DNA of 64,000 nucleotides from Mesorhizobium sp. GbtcB19. Its GTDB lineage: Bacteria > Pseudomonadota > Alphaproteobacteria > Rhizobiales > Rhizobiaceae. Location of the stretch: assembly GCF_019091085.1 (NCBI RefSeq), contig NZ_JAGXJY010000020.1, positions 32,108-96,107 of the forward strand, in the 5' to 3' direction. The position numbers were made by a program, and so were the translations under genes. The notes under the pieces are model-generated. The model worked only from the letters and a program-made list of their open reading frames with translations, did not search any database and was not told the origin of the DNA. This document shows positions 1-9,919 of the stretch, one piece after another (the stretch's first letter is position 1; every line of letters starts with the position of its first letter).

Positions 1-1
1 C

Positions 2-427
2 AAGGTCGGCGAGGTGGCAAAAAAGGCCGGCTACGGCTTTGCCTGGCACAATCACGATTTCGAGTTCAAGGTGCTTGCCGACGGCTCGCTGCCGCAGGAC
101 CACATCCTGTCCGCCGCGCCCGATATCGGTTGGGAAATGGACGTCGCCTGGGTGGTGCGCGGCGGCGCCGATCCGCTGCCCTGGATCGAAAAGCACGGCA
201 AGCGCATCGTCGCCGTCCACGTCAAGGATATGGCCAAGCCCGGCGAGGGGCTGGACGAGGATGGCTGGTCCGATGTCGGCCACGGCACAATCGACTGGGC
301 GGGCCTGTTCAAGACATTGCGCGCCAGGAGCGCGGCGCAGTATTTCATCATGGAACAGGACAACCCCAACGACATCGAGCGTTATGCCCTGCGCTCGATC
401 GCGGCAGCCAAGAGCTGGCAGGAGTAA
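2..427 (+). CDS. sugar phosphate isomerase/epimerase family protein (3' end only)
   Basis: Only the C-terminal 141 residues are in the window; the start lies upstream. The fragment reads like the second half of an IolE-type TIM-barrel isomerase/epimerase: a HNHDFEF stretch near the beginning (metal-site His in this family), a DVAWVVRGG strand, a HVKD strand and an acidic EQDNP strand near the end. These proteins isomerise or epimerise sugars or inositol derivatives in the cytoplasm. The next gene, a Gfo/Idh dehydrogenase, starts 5 bp after the stop, so the two are probably one operon for sugar or cyclitol breakdown. The substrate cannot be read from the sequence. Confidence 0.85.
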   Translation, partial: KVGEVAKKAGYGFAWHNHDFEFKVLADGSLPQDHILSAAPDIGWEMDVAWVVRGGADPLPWIEKHGKRIVAVHVKDMAKPGEGLDEDGWSDVGHGTIDWAGLFKTLRARSAAQYFIMEQDNPNDIERYALRSIAAAKSWQE

Positions 428-432
428 TCGAA

Positions 433-1575
433 ATGGCAGACAAACTTGGCGTTGGCGTCATCGGCTGCGGCAACATCTCGAAGGCGTATTTCTCGCTGGC
501 GCCGCTGTTCCGCGGCATCAAGATGCGGGCCTGCGCGGATATCAACATGGAGGCCGCCAAGGCGCGGGCGAAGGAGTTCAAGCTCCGCGCCGAGACGGTC
601 AACGACCTGCTCAAGGACGACGAGATCGACATCATCGTCAATCTGACGATCCCGGCCGTGCATTACGAAATCTCAAAAGCGGTGCTCGACGCCGGCAAGC
701 ATGTCTATTCGGAAAAGCCGTTCGTGCTGTCGATCGAGGAAGGGCTCGATCTCAAGAAGCGAGCCGAGAAGAAGGGCCTGCGCATCGGCTCGGCGCCGGA
801 TACGTTCCTCGGCGGCGCGCACCAGCTGGTGCGCGATCTGATCGACAGCGGCAAGCTCGGCAAGATCACCAGCGGCACCTGCCATGTGATGGGCCACGGC
901 ATGGAGCACTGGCACCCCAATCCGGACTTCTTCTTCCAGCCGGGCGCCGGTCCGGTGCTGGACATCGGTCCCTATTACGTCACCAACCTGATCCAGCTGA
1001 TCGGGCCGGTGAAGCAGGTTGCGGCCTTCGCCACCACCCCGGCCAAGGAGCGCACCATCAGCTCCCAACCGCGCGCGGGCGAGAAGATCCCGGTGAACAC
1101 GCCGACCACGATCCATGCGCTGCTCGAATTCGCGAATGGCGCGGTGATCACGCTCAACACCTCCTGGGACGTGTGGAGCCATGGCCACGCGCCGATGGAG
1201 CTCTATGGCGAAGCGGGCACGGTCTTCGTGCCGGACCCGAATTTCTTCGGCGGCGAGGTGCGCTTCACCGACGCCGCCAAGCCGGTGAAGAAGCTGCCCA
1301 AGTGGAATCACCCTTTCGGCGTGCCGAACGAGATGCATGGCCAAGGCATGATGGCCAACTACCGCACCGCCGGCCTTGCCGACATGGCGGTCGCGATCGC
1401 CGAGGGGCGGCCGCATCGCTGCTCGATGGAACTGGCGCTGCACGCCGTCGATGTCATGACCGGCATCCTGCGTTCCGGCGAAAGCGGCAAATATGTCGCC
1501 ATGCAGACAACCTGTGAACGGCCGGCCGCGCTTGGCGTCAAGGATGCGAAGGCGCTGCTGGCCAAGAAGAAGTAG
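433..1575 (+). CDS. Gfo/Idh/MocA family NAD(P)-dependent oxidoreductase
   Basis: A 380-residue protein of normal family length. The N-terminus holds a Rossmann loop, GCGNI at residues 11-15, and the family EKP signature is at 94-96 (the Lys is catalytic in relatives). Such enzymes oxidise a hydroxyl of a sugar or inositol using NAD(P)+. The ATG at 433 is chosen because the homologous Rossmann strand starts at once after it and it sits 5 bp after the upstream isomerase stop; the open frame further upstream overlaps that gene and is not coding. The pairing points to a small carbohydrate catabolic operon. The substrate is unknown. Confidence 0.9.
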   Translation: MADKLGVGVIGCGNISKAYFSLAPLFRGIKMRACADINMEAAKARAKEFKLRAETVNDLLKDDEIDIIVNLTIPAVHYEISKAVLDAGKHVYSEKPFVLSIEEGLDLKKRAEKKGLRIGSAPDTFLGGAHQLVRDLIDSGKLGKITSGTCHVMGHGMEHWHPNPDFFFQPGAGPVLDIGPYYVTNLIQLIGPVKQVAAFATTPAKERTISSQPRAGEKIPVNTPTTIHALLEFANGAVITLNTSWDVWSHGHAPMELYGEAGTVFVPDPNFFGGEVRFTDAAKPVKKLPKWNHPFGVPNEMHGQGMMANYRTAGLADMAVAIAEGRPHRCSMELALHAVDVMTGILRSGESGKYVAMQTTCERPAALGVKDAKALLAKKK

Positions 1576-1606
1576 CCCGCGGCGATTATCGATAATTTTT
1601 CCATCG

Positions 1607-1634
1607 CCCTCTCCCCGTTTTGCCGGGGAGAGGG
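1607..1634. repeat. GC-rich palindrome, possible terminator
   Basis: Perfect 11-bp inverted arms (1607-1617 and 1624-1634) around a 6-base loop, just after the Gfo/Idh stop. It could end the upstream transcript, but there is no T-run after the second arm, so it may equally be one of the genome's dispersed palindromes. Confidence 0.55.
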
Positions 1635-1678
1635 TAAGGAAGAGGGGCAAGCATCGATTCAATTCACATTAGAGCAGA

Positions 1679-1723
1679 GCATGATGTCGCCCGAAAACCG
1701 CTCCACACTTTTCGGCATCATGC
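1679..1723. repeat. short form of the dispersed palindromic repeat
   Basis: Arms gcatgatg (1679-1686) and catcatgc (1716-1723) enclose the core aaaaccgc-tccacactttt that also occurs near 6710, 31000, 53330, 57310 and 62750. It lies between two plus-strand genes. Confidence 0.7.
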
Positions 1724-1766
1724 CCTAGCGGCGGTCGTGGCGCCGCTTCGATCCGGAGGATTCCCC

Positions 1767-2813
1767 ATGCCCTATGTCGCCGCCGAGAACCGCTACGAAA
1801 AGATGATCTACAACCGTTGCGGCCGCTCCGGCCTGAAGCTGCCGGCGATCTCGCTCGGGCTGTGGCACAATTTCGGCAACGACACGCCGCACAGGACCAA
1901 GCAGGCGATCGTACGCCGGGCTTTCGACCTCGGCATCACGCATTTCGACCTTGCCAACAATTACGGTCCGCCGCCCGGCTCGGCCGAGACCGCCTTCGGC
2001 GAGATCCTGCGCACCGATTTCGCCGCCTATCGCGACGAGATGATCATCTCGACCAAGGCGGGTTACGAGATGTGGGCGGGTCCCTATGGCGAATGGGGCA
2101 GCCGCAAATATGTGCTGGCGAGCCTCGACCAGAGCCTGAAGCGCATGGGGCTCGACTATGTCGATGTCTTCTACTCGCACCGCTTCGACCCGGAAACGCC
2201 GCTGGAGGAGACGATGGGCGCGCTCGACCATGCGGTGCGTTCCGGCAAGGCGCTCTACGCCGGCATCTCGTCCTACAATTCGCAGCGCACGCGCGAGGCC
2301 GCCGACATATTGAAGCGGCTCGGCACGCCCTGCCTCATCCATCAGCCGAGCTATTCGATGCTCAACCGCTGGGTCGAGGAGGACGGGCTGCTCGATACGC
2401 TGGAGGGGCTGGGCATCGGCTCGATCGTGTTCTCGCCGCTGGCGCAAGGCATGCTGACCGACAAATATCTCGGCGGCATTCCAGAGGGCAGCCGCGCTGC
2501 CCAAGGCAAGTCGCTCAGGCCCGCCTTCATCAACGACAAGTCGATCGCCAACATCAAGGCGCTCAACGCCATTGCCGGGCGCCGCGGCCAGACGCTGGCG
2601 CAGATGGCGCTGGCCTGGGTGCTGCGCAAGGGCAGGGTGACGACGGCGCTGATCGGCGCCAGCTGGCCGGAACAGGTCGAGGACTGCGTCGGCGCGCTGA
2701 AGGCGCTCGAGTTCAGCGATGCCGAACTGGCCGAGATCGACACTTACGCGCGCGAGTCCGATATCAACCTGTGGGCCGCTTCCGCCGAACGAAAGGGACC
2801 GCCGCGCAAATAG
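1767..2813 (+). CDS. gpr: aldo/keto reductase, L-glyceraldehyde 3-phosphate reductase type
   Basis: A 348-residue AKR barrel very like E. coli YghZ/Gpr (346 residues) along its whole length, including the CGKSGL-like start, the SLGLWHNFG strand, DLANNYGPPPGS with the catalytic Tyr, STKAGY with the Lys and YSHRFD with the His. The E. coli enzyme reduces L-glyceraldehyde 3-phosphate and detoxifies methylglyoxal with NADPH. The ATG at 1767 has an ideal ggagga 6 bp upstream; an in-frame GTG-type extension to 1737 has no support. It stands alone, 190 bp after the sugar operon. Substrate assignment rests on similarity only. Confidence 0.88.
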   Translation: MPYVAAENRYEKMIYNRCGRSGLKLPAISLGLWHNFGNDTPHRTKQAIVRRAFDLGITHFDLANNYGPPPGSAETAFGEILRTDFAAYRDEMIISTKAGYEMWAGPYGEWGSRKYVLASLDQSLKRMGLDYVDVFYSHRFDPETPLEETMGALDHAVRSGKALYAGISSYNSQRTREAADILKRLGTPCLIHQPSYSMLNRWVEEDGLLDTLEGLGIGSIVFSPLAQGMLTDKYLGGIPEGSRAAQGKSLRPAFINDKSIANIKALNAIAGRRGQTLAQMALAWVLRKGRVTTALIGASWPEQVEDCVGALKALEFSDAELAEIDTYARESDINLWAASAERKGPPRK

Positions 2814-2958
2814 CGATTGGTCGCCGCGAAGCACCGGTTACCGCTCGTGGCCCAGCAGCGAGCGGTGCGGAAACAGTGGCAAAAAGTCTCGTTCGTCGCT
2901 ATCTCAAGTGAATGAGATCGTCCGCGTTTGCGGACGGCGCCATGAGTGGACCCGCAAG

Positions 2959-3363
2959 ATGACGGCAAGGGATACGCTGACCAAGAACCAGCTCTGCGTG
3001 CTCGAGAAGCTCGAGGCGTCGAGCGGGCCGCTCAGCGCCTATACGCTGCTCGACCAGCTGCGCGAGCGCGGTTTTCGCGCGCCGCTGCAGGTCTACCGGG
3101 CGCTCGACACGCTGGTGAAGTCCGGCTTCGTGCACAGGCTCGAAAGCCTCAACTCCTTCGTCGCCTGCGCCGAGCCGCACGACCACAGCCATTCGATGAC
3201 TGCCTTCGCCATCTGCGACAATTGCGGCCAGGTCACCGAGATGTCCGATCACGATGTCGACCATCGCCTGGACGAGTGGGTGCGCTCGACCGGATTCGCG
3301 GCCAAGAAGGCGGTGATTGAGTTTCGCGGGGTGTGCGCGAAGTGCCGGGCGGAAGCTGCTTAG
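2959..3363 (+). CDS. zur: Fur-family transcriptional repressor, Zur (zinc uptake regulator)
   Basis: A 134-residue Fur-family protein. A winged helix fills residues 1-70, followed by a His-rich turn (HDHSH, 74-78) and two Cys pairs, C86/C89 and C126/C129, which form the structural zinc site. The N-terminal wording, with APLQVYRALD at 41-50 and an AICDNCG segment, matches rhizobial Zur rather than Fur/Mur or Irr. Zur represses zinc uptake genes (znuABC) when zinc is plentiful. The ATG at 2959 is the first in frame that gives the family length. znuABC is not next to it here. I see no clear Zur box upstream. Confidence 0.85.
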   Translation: MTARDTLTKNQLCVLEKLEASSGPLSAYTLLDQLRERGFRAPLQVYRALDTLVKSGFVHRLESLNSFVACAEPHDHSHSMTAFAICDNCGQVTEMSDHDVDHRLDEWVRSTGFAAKKAVIEFRGVCAKCRAEAA

Positions 3364-3398
3364 CTCTATACCACTTAGCCTATTGATGCCGGCGCGAA

Positions 3399-3558
3399 GC
3401 CCCCCTCTCTGTCCTGCCGGACATCTCCCCCTCAAGGGGGGAGATTAGCCGTAGTCACGGCTTTCGCCAACTTTCAACGTTGCAAGATGTGTGCCGGCGC
3501 CGGAACCGCCAATCTCCCCCCTTGAGGGGGAGATGTCCGGCAGGACAGAGAGGGGGGC
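3399..3558. repeat. 48-bp perfect inverted repeat
   Basis: Two 48-bp arms (3399-3446 and 3511-3558) are exact reverse complements, separated by 64 bp. It lies between the convergent zur and polA genes, where it could act as a bidirectional terminator. The arms themselves contain a palindrome (ctccccctc-aagggggga). No ORF lies inside, so it is not an IS; it resembles the palindromic elements scattered through Mesorhizobium genomes. Confidence 0.85.
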
Positions 3559-3589
3559 GACGGATCGCGGCGCCTCTCGCCCGTGGCGC

Positions 3590-6544
3590 TCAGTGCGCCT
3601 CGTCCCAGTTGTTGGCCGCCCGAGCATCGACATGCAGCGGCACGGACATCGAAACCGCCGGCATCGGCGCGTTCTCCATCACACGGCGCACGACGGGAAT
3701 AGTCGCCTCGACCTCGGCATCCACCGTCTCGAAGATCAATTCGTCATGCACCTGTAAGAGCATGCGGGCCGAGAGCTTCGCCTTGTCCAGCGCCTCCTCC
3801 ATATGCACCATGGCGCGGCGGATGATGTCGGCGGCGGTGCCCTGCAGCCTGGCATTGATCGAGGCGCGTTCGTTGAAGGCACGGATCGACGGGTTGGACG
3901 ACCTTATCTCCGGATAATGGATGCGGCGGCCGAAGATCGTTTCGACGAAGCCGTTTTCCCGCGCGTAGGCCTTGGTTTCCTCGATATAGTCGCGGATGCC
4001 CGGGAAGCGTTCGAAATAGCGCTTGATGTAGGCGCTCGCCTCGTCGCGCGGGATCGACAGCTGGTTGGCGAGGCCGAAGGCCGAGATGCCGTAGATGATG
4101 CCGAAATTGATCGCCTTGGCGCGGCGGCGCACTTCCGAAGGCATGCCCTCCACCGGCACGTTGAACATTTCCGAGGCGGTGATCGCATGGATGTCGGCGC
4201 CGTCGGCGAAGGCCTGTTTCAGCTGCGGGATCTCGGCGACATGGGCCAGCACGCGCAATTCGATCTGGCTGTAGTCGGCGGAGACCAGCTTGTGGCCTTT
4301 CTCGGCGATGAAGGCGGTCCTGATCTTGCGGCCTTCGGCGGTGCGCACCGGGATGTTCTGCAGATTGGGGTCGGAGGACGACAGCCGCCCGGTCGTGGTC
4401 GCGGCGAGCGCGTATGATGTATGCACGCGATTGGTGCCGGGGTTGATGAAGCCGGGCAGCGCGTCGGTGTAAGTCGATTTCAGCTTGGTCAGCTGGCGCC
4501 AGTCGACGATCTTGCGCGGCAGCTCGTGGCCCTCGGCGGCGAGGTCCTCCAGAAGCTGCGCCGAGGTCGACCACTGGCCGGTCTTGGTTTTCGAACCGCC
4601 GGGCAGGCCCATCTTGCCGAACAATATGTCGCCAAGCTGTTTCGGCGAGCCGATGTTGATGCGCTCGCCGACGATCCCGTAAATCTCTTCCTCGGCGCGG
4701 GCCGCGCCTTGCGCCAGTTCGCCCGAAAGCCGCGACAGGATCTGGCGGTCGACCGAGATGCCGCGCTGCTCCATTCGCGCGAGCACCGGCACCAGCGGCC
4801 GCTCCAGCCGCTCGTAGACGGAAACCAGGCCCTTGGCGGCGAGCCTGGGCTTCAGCACCTGCCAGAGCTGCAGCGCAATGTCGGCCTGTTCGGCAGCGTA
4901 TTTCGTCGCGCGCTCGATATCGACCTGGTCGAAGCCGATGGCGTTCTTGCCCGAGCCTGAGAGTTCCTTTTTGACCGCCGGCGCGTGGCCGAGCCACTTT
5001 TCCGACAGCGAAGCGAGGTCGTGGCCGCCGGAGGTGCCTGCGTCGAGCACGTAGGAGATCAGCATCGTGTCGTCGAACGGCCCTACCTCGATGCCGTGCC
5101 GGCCCATCACGACGATGTCGTATTTCATGTCCTGCACGATCTTGAGAACCGACCGGTCCTCGAGCAGCGGCTTGAGCAGGGCCAGCGCCTCGCGGACCGG
5201 GATCTGGTTTTCCAGCAGGCCGCCGCCGAGCAGGTCGCCATTGCCGCTCGTATGGGCGAGCGGCACATAGGCTGCGCGGCCTGGCGCGATCGCGATCGAA
5301 AGGCCGACGAGATCGGCCTGCATCGGGTCCGACGAGGTGGTCTCGGCGTCGAGAGCGAGGGCGCCGGCTTCGCGGGCTTCGGCAATCCAGGCTTTCAGCT
5401 CGGCCGCATCACGAATGGCGCTATAGGCGGAGAGATCGATCTTGCGCGCCGTCGCCTGTTCCAGCCGCAGCGCCGAGAGCAGGGACGGGGTGTCGCCCTG
5501 CGGCGGCGCGTCCTCGCCCCTCACGGCAGGTTTCGCGGCGCCGTTCGATTCAGGTGCCGGCTGTCGCGGCGGCGCGCCGGCGCCGACATCGGGGCCATGC
5601 GCGGTATCGGCGCGCTCGACGGTGACGGCGGAAGCCTGGACGTCGCCGATCTCGGTCGCGGTCGCCTCGGCGACACGCCGCGTCAGCGTGGTGAATTCCA
5701 TCGTCTTCAGAAAGCCGATCAGCTTCGGACCGTCCGGCTCGTGCAGGACAAGGTCGTCCAGCCCTTCCTTCATCGGCACGTCGTTCTTCAGCGTCACCAA
5801 TTCGCGCGAAATGCGCGCCTTGTCGGCATTGGCGATGATGGTTTCGCGACGCTTGTCCTGCTTGATCTCGCCGGCGCGCGCGAGCAGCCCGTCAAGGTCG
5901 CCGAACTGCTCAAGAAGCTGCGCCGCGGTCTTCGGCCCGATGCCGGGCACGCCCGGCACGTTGTCGACGGAGTCGCCGGTCAGCGCCTGCAGGTCGATCA
6001 TCTTTTCCGGCGGCACGCCCCATTTCTCGATCACCTCGGGAATGCCGATCTGGCGGTCCTTCATCGGGTCGTACATGCCAACCGTCGGTCCGACCAGCTG
6101 CATCAAATCCTTGTCGGAGGAGATGATGGTGGCGTCGGCGCCGGCTTCACGCGCAAGCCGGGAATAGGTGGCGATGATGTCGTCGGCCTCGAAGCCTTCC
6201 ATCTCGATGCAGGGCAGGTTGAAGGCGACGGTCGCCTGGCGGATCAGGCCGAATTGCGGGATCAGGTCCTCCGGCGGCGCCGAGCGGTTCGCCTTGTATT
6301 CGGGATAGAGATCGCTGCGAAAGGTTTTGGACGAATAGTCGAAGATGACGGCGAAATGCGTCGGCACCACGCCTACATTGGTGTTGCGGGCGTCCTGCAT
6401 CAGCTTCCAGACCATGTTGCAGAAGCCGAGCACGGCATTGGTCGGCAGGCCGTCGGATTTGCGGTTGAGCGGCGGCAGCGCGTGATAGGCGCGGAAAATG
6501 TAGCCGGAGCCGTCGACGAGGAAGAGGTGATCGCCTTTTTTCAT
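3590..6544 (-). CDS. polA: DNA polymerase I
   Basis: A 984-residue PolA, longer than E. coli's 928. Domains in order: 5'-3' exonuclease/flap domain (about 1-290, starting HLFLVDGSGYIFRAYHALPP), a linker rich in Ala, Pro and Gly, a 3'-5' exonuclease domain with its DxE pair (LDAETT) and later Asp residues kept, so proofreading is probably active, and the palm-fingers domain with motif A (SADYSQIELR), motif B (RRAKAINFGIIYG) and motif C (VHDELIFE). It fills gaps in repair and removes Okazaki primers. The ATG at 6544 is the only plausible start; the frame continues upstream without similarity. Gene is alone on its strand. Confidence 0.97.
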   Translation of the reverse strand: MKKGDHLFLVDGSGYIFRAYHALPPLNRKSDGLPTNAVLGFCNMVWKLMQDARNTNVGVVPTHFAVIFDYSSKTFRSDLYPEYKANRSAPPEDLIPQFGLIRQATVAFNLPCIEMEGFEADDIIATYSRLAREAGADATIISSDKDLMQLVGPTVGMYDPMKDRQIGIPEVIEKWGVPPEKMIDLQALTGDSVDNVPGVPGIGPKTAAQLLEQFGDLDGLLARAGEIKQDKRRETIIANADKARISRELVTLKNDVPMKEGLDDLVLHEPDGPKLIGFLKTMEFTTLTRRVAEATATEIGDVQASAVTVERADTAHGPDVGAGAPPRQPAPESNGAAKPAVRGEDAPPQGDTPSLLSALRLEQATARKIDLSAYSAIRDAAELKAWIAEAREAGALALDAETTSSDPMQADLVGLSIAIAPGRAAYVPLAHTSGNGDLLGGGLLENQIPVREALALLKPLLEDRSVLKIVQDMKYDIVVMGRHGIEVGPFDDTMLISYVLDAGTSGGHDLASLSEKWLGHAPAVKKELSGSGKNAIGFDQVDIERATKYAAEQADIALQLWQVLKPRLAAKGLVSVYERLERPLVPVLARMEQRGISVDRQILSRLSGELAQGAARAEEEIYGIVGERINIGSPKQLGDILFGKMGLPGGSKTKTGQWSTSAQLLEDLAAEGHELPRKIVDWRQLTKLKSTYTDALPGFINPGTNRVHTSYALAATTTGRLSSSDPNLQNIPVRTAEGRKIRTAFIAEKGHKLVSADYSQIELRVLAHVAEIPQLKQAFADGADIHAITASEMFNVPVEGMPSEVRRRAKAINFGIIYGISAFGLANQLSIPRDEASAYIKRYFERFPGIRDYIEETKAYARENGFVETIFGRRIHYPEIRSSNPSIRAFNERASINARLQGTAADIIRRAMVHMEEALDKAKLSARMLLQVHDELIFETVDAEVEATIPVVRRVMENAPMPAVSMSVPLHVDARAANNWDEAH

Positions 6545-6692
6545 GTCGGCAGGGATAGCGCGGCCGGGCCTCGCGGTCCATGCCAAAGGCGGAGGAACCC
6601 ACCGGTTCGGGCAACACCCCTGACAGATCCTGTCCGGCAAAGCGCGCCGCGCGGAAACGGAATCAGGCGACGCGCTTTGGGTCATTTTTCTT

Positions 6693-6743
6693 CGTGCATG
6701 TCGCTTTCCCAAAACCGCTTCACACTTTTGGGCGACATGCACG
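6693..6743. repeat. short form of the dispersed palindromic repeat
   Basis: Arms cgtgcatgtcg (6693-6703) and cgacatgcacg (6733-6743) are perfect reverse complements around the core aaaaccgcttcacactttt. Same family as the element at 1679-1723. Confidence 0.75.
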
Positions 6744-6856
6744 GAATCCGCCGCTCACGGGCATGTTACAAAAGTGTAATTTTCATGCCCTTGAATCGCC
6801 ATGTTCAAGGACCCAAATACACGTCATCGGCAGTTTTCGCCGAAGTCCGGAGTAAG

Positions 6857-6972
6857 GCCCGTCCCCCGCCTATCCCGGGCAACTGCGGCAGCCTATCCCC
6901 CCTCTCCGGGCTGCCGCAACGTTTCGAGTAAAGACCGCCGTGGTTCCCCCTCCACCACGGCGGTTCTTTTTT
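6857..6972 (+). ncRNA. candidate trans-acting small RNA with three C-rich hairpin loops
   Basis: Three consecutive hairpins lie in the 523-bp gap between polA and the peptidase gene. Hairpin 1: 5-bp stem 6857-6861/6876-6880. Hairpin 2: 10-bp stem 6884-6893/6909-6918. Hairpin 3: 10-bp stem 6934-6943/6955-6964, followed by a T-run at 6967-6972, an intrinsic terminator. All three loops are runs of C with a few T (such as tatcccccctctccg), complementary to Shine-Dalgarno sequences. This layout recalls the rhizobial alpha-r14/cuckoo RNAs, which show anti-SD loops, although the exact CCUCCUCCC motif is absent. The 5' end is not known and may lie about 50 bp further upstream. It could instead be a leader of the peptidase gene ending in an attenuator. 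Confidence 0.6.
6934..6972 (+). terminator. intrinsic terminator of the candidate small RNA
   Basis: Perfect 10-bp GC-rich stem (6934-6943/6955-6964), 11-base loop, then ttcttttttg. Strong Rho-independent terminator form. It lies 96 bp before the peptidase start, so it ends something transcribed from upstream. Confidence 0.85.
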
Positions 6973-7067
6973 GCCTTCTGGCAAGGCTTTCCGAGCTTGG
7001 TCCAACGATCGCGGCTTTTCGTTTCCGGTCCTGACCATTAGGGTCGGCCCAAAAATCGAAAGGCTCC

Positions 7068-8456
<1,389 letters not shown>

Positions 8457-8591
8457 CCAGGGGCGTGACATTCAACTTTTTGTTGATTTTTCAGCGGATC
8501 GCGGCAAGGACGGACTTTCTAGTGCATGTGCAGCGTCCTTTGCGCATCCCAGGGGATGCGCGGCGCTGCAGACCGCGATCCGGAGAAGAGA

Positions 8592-9215
8592 ATGACCACC
8601 GATATACGTTTCCACAAAAACGATTTGCCTGATCTGTCCCGCTACAATGTCGGGGCGGTGGCCATCGACACGGAGACACTGGGGCTCAACCCGCATCGCG
8701 ATCGGCTCTGCGTGGTGCAGATCTCGCCCGGCGACGGCAGCGCCGACGTCATCCAGATCGCGCCTGGCCAGAAGAAGGCGCCGAACCTCGTCAGCCTGCT
8801 CCGCAACCGGGCGATTACCAAGCTGTTCCACTTTGGCCGTTTCGACATCGCAGTGCTCTACCATAGCTTCGGCGTCATGGCGGAACCGGTGTTCTGCACC
8901 AAGATAGCCTCGCGGCTGGTGCGCACTTACACCGACCGGCACGGGCTCAAGGATCTGTGCAACGAACTGCTCGGCATCGGCCTGTCCAAGGCGCAGCAAT
9001 CCTCGGACTGGGCGGCGGAAACGCTGTCGCCCGAACAGCTCGAATACGCCGCCTCCGACGTGCTCTACCTGCATCGTTTGCGCGAGGTGCTGGCGGCGCG
9101 CCTGGTGCGCGAAAACCGCACCAAGGAGGCGGACGCCTGCTTCCGTTTCCTGCCGACGCGCGCCAAGCTCGATCTGATGGGCTGGGCGGAGGAAGATATC
9201 TTCGCCCATAGCTGA
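8592..9215 (+). CDS. nrnC: nanoRNase C (DEDDy 3'-5' exoribonuclease)
   Basis: A 207-residue protein made of the DEDDy exonuclease domain alone, without the HRDC domains of RNase D. Catalytic residues are all present: D26 and E28 (IDTET), D85 (FGRFD), Y152 and D156 (EYAASD). This size and sequence match NrnC of Bartonella and other Alphaproteobacteria, which degrades 2-5 nt RNAs (and pGpG) and replaces the missing Orn. The ATG at 8592 has a ggagaagag SD. I prefer nrnC to the older label ribonuclease D because of the length and taxon. Confidence 0.9.
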   Translation: MTTDIRFHKNDLPDLSRYNVGAVAIDTETLGLNPHRDRLCVVQISPGDGSADVIQIAPGQKKAPNLVSLLRNRAITKLFHFGRFDIAVLYHSFGVMAEPVFCTKIASRLVRTYTDRHGLKDLCNELLGIGLSKAQQSSDWAAETLSPEQLEYAASDVLYLHRLREVLAARLVRENRTKEADACFRFLPTRAKLDLMGWAEEDIFAHS

Positions 9216-9281
9216 CGGAACCCGGCGGGTCGTGCGGCGTTGCTGCGGGTCGACCGAGGGATAGGATTGGGGAGGAGTGAA

Positions 9282-9488
9282 ATGGCTGAGCGCAAACCGA
9301 TAGCGAGCGCGCCGAGGGACGGCTCGAAAGTCACGATCATGTGGAAGGACGGCGACGGCGTCGTCAATGAATCCGTCGGCCAGTATCGCGACGGCGGCTG
9401 GTGGGTCTACACCGACAGCGACACGCAAAAGAAGGTCGATCCAACCAGTTGGCGGCCGGCGTCGGGCGATGACGACGACGACCAGTGA
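9282..9488 (+). CDS. small acidic hypothetical protein
   Basis: A 68-residue soluble protein with a good ggaggag SD before the ATG at 9282. It contains two Trp-rich turns (GGWWVY and TSWRP) and ends in a run of Asp. The start (KPIASAPRDGSKV) resembles small rhizobial proteins of unknown role that have an APRDGT-like opening. No function can be inferred. Confidence 0.7.
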   Translation: MAERKPIASAPRDGSKVTIMWKDGDGVVNESVGQYRDGGWWVYTDSDTQKKVDPTSWRPASGDDDDDQ

Positions 9489-9548
9489 GCGATCGCTGGC
9501 CGGTCATTGCAAAGCCGGCGCGAGGCTCGGCCGCAGCAAAGGGGCGCA

Positions 9549-9695
9549 ATGAGGCAGAACACGCTCTATCTCATCATCGGGGCGCTGATCGCGGTGGTCA
9601 TCGCGCTCGGCATCTATGTCTATCGCGAGCAGACCAGGCCGAAAGGTGTCGAGCTCAAGATCGACGACAAGGGTATTTCGATCCAGCAGAATTGA
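9549..9695 (+). CDS. small single-span membrane protein
   Basis: A 48-residue protein: residues 6-24 form one hydrophobic helix (LYLIIGALIAVVIALGIYVY), followed by a charged tail ending GISIQQN. This is typical of small conserved rhizobial inner-membrane proteins. It starts 60 bp after the preceding small gene, and the SD is weak. Length is short, so coding status rests on the clear helix-plus-tail pattern. Confidence 0.6.
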   Translation: MRQNTLYLIIGALIAVVIALGIYVYREQTRPKGVELKIDDKGISIQQN

Positions 9696-9919
9696 TGTCA
9701 TCGCTGCCTGCGAGCCAAGTTTGGCAATCAGGCCCTGCGCTTCCACTTCGAACCGGCGGAGTGCCCGGCTTGGCACTCTTTGATCGAACAAGTCCCGGCA
9801 ATCGCCGAGCATTTTATTTTCAATCGCATCGATTCTTCCTCACTTAACGCGCCTTTAAACCGCCGCATCTAGTCTTAAACCCAGACGCCATCGGGATCGG
9901 GGACAGACAGCTAGAGCGC

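Noticed and set aside
39..1517. A 492-codon open frame overlapping the first two genes
   Set aside because: Arg/Pro/Ser-rich composition typical of an out-of-frame read of GC-rich DNA; both real genes in the other frames have clear families.
3399..3558. Reading the 48-bp inverted repeat as the ends of an insertion sequence
   Set aside because: Only 64 bp lie between the arms and there is no transposase.
4985..6931. A 648-codon plus-strand frame opposite polA
   Set aside because: Shadow of polA; no family, and it crosses the polA start and the repeat beyond.
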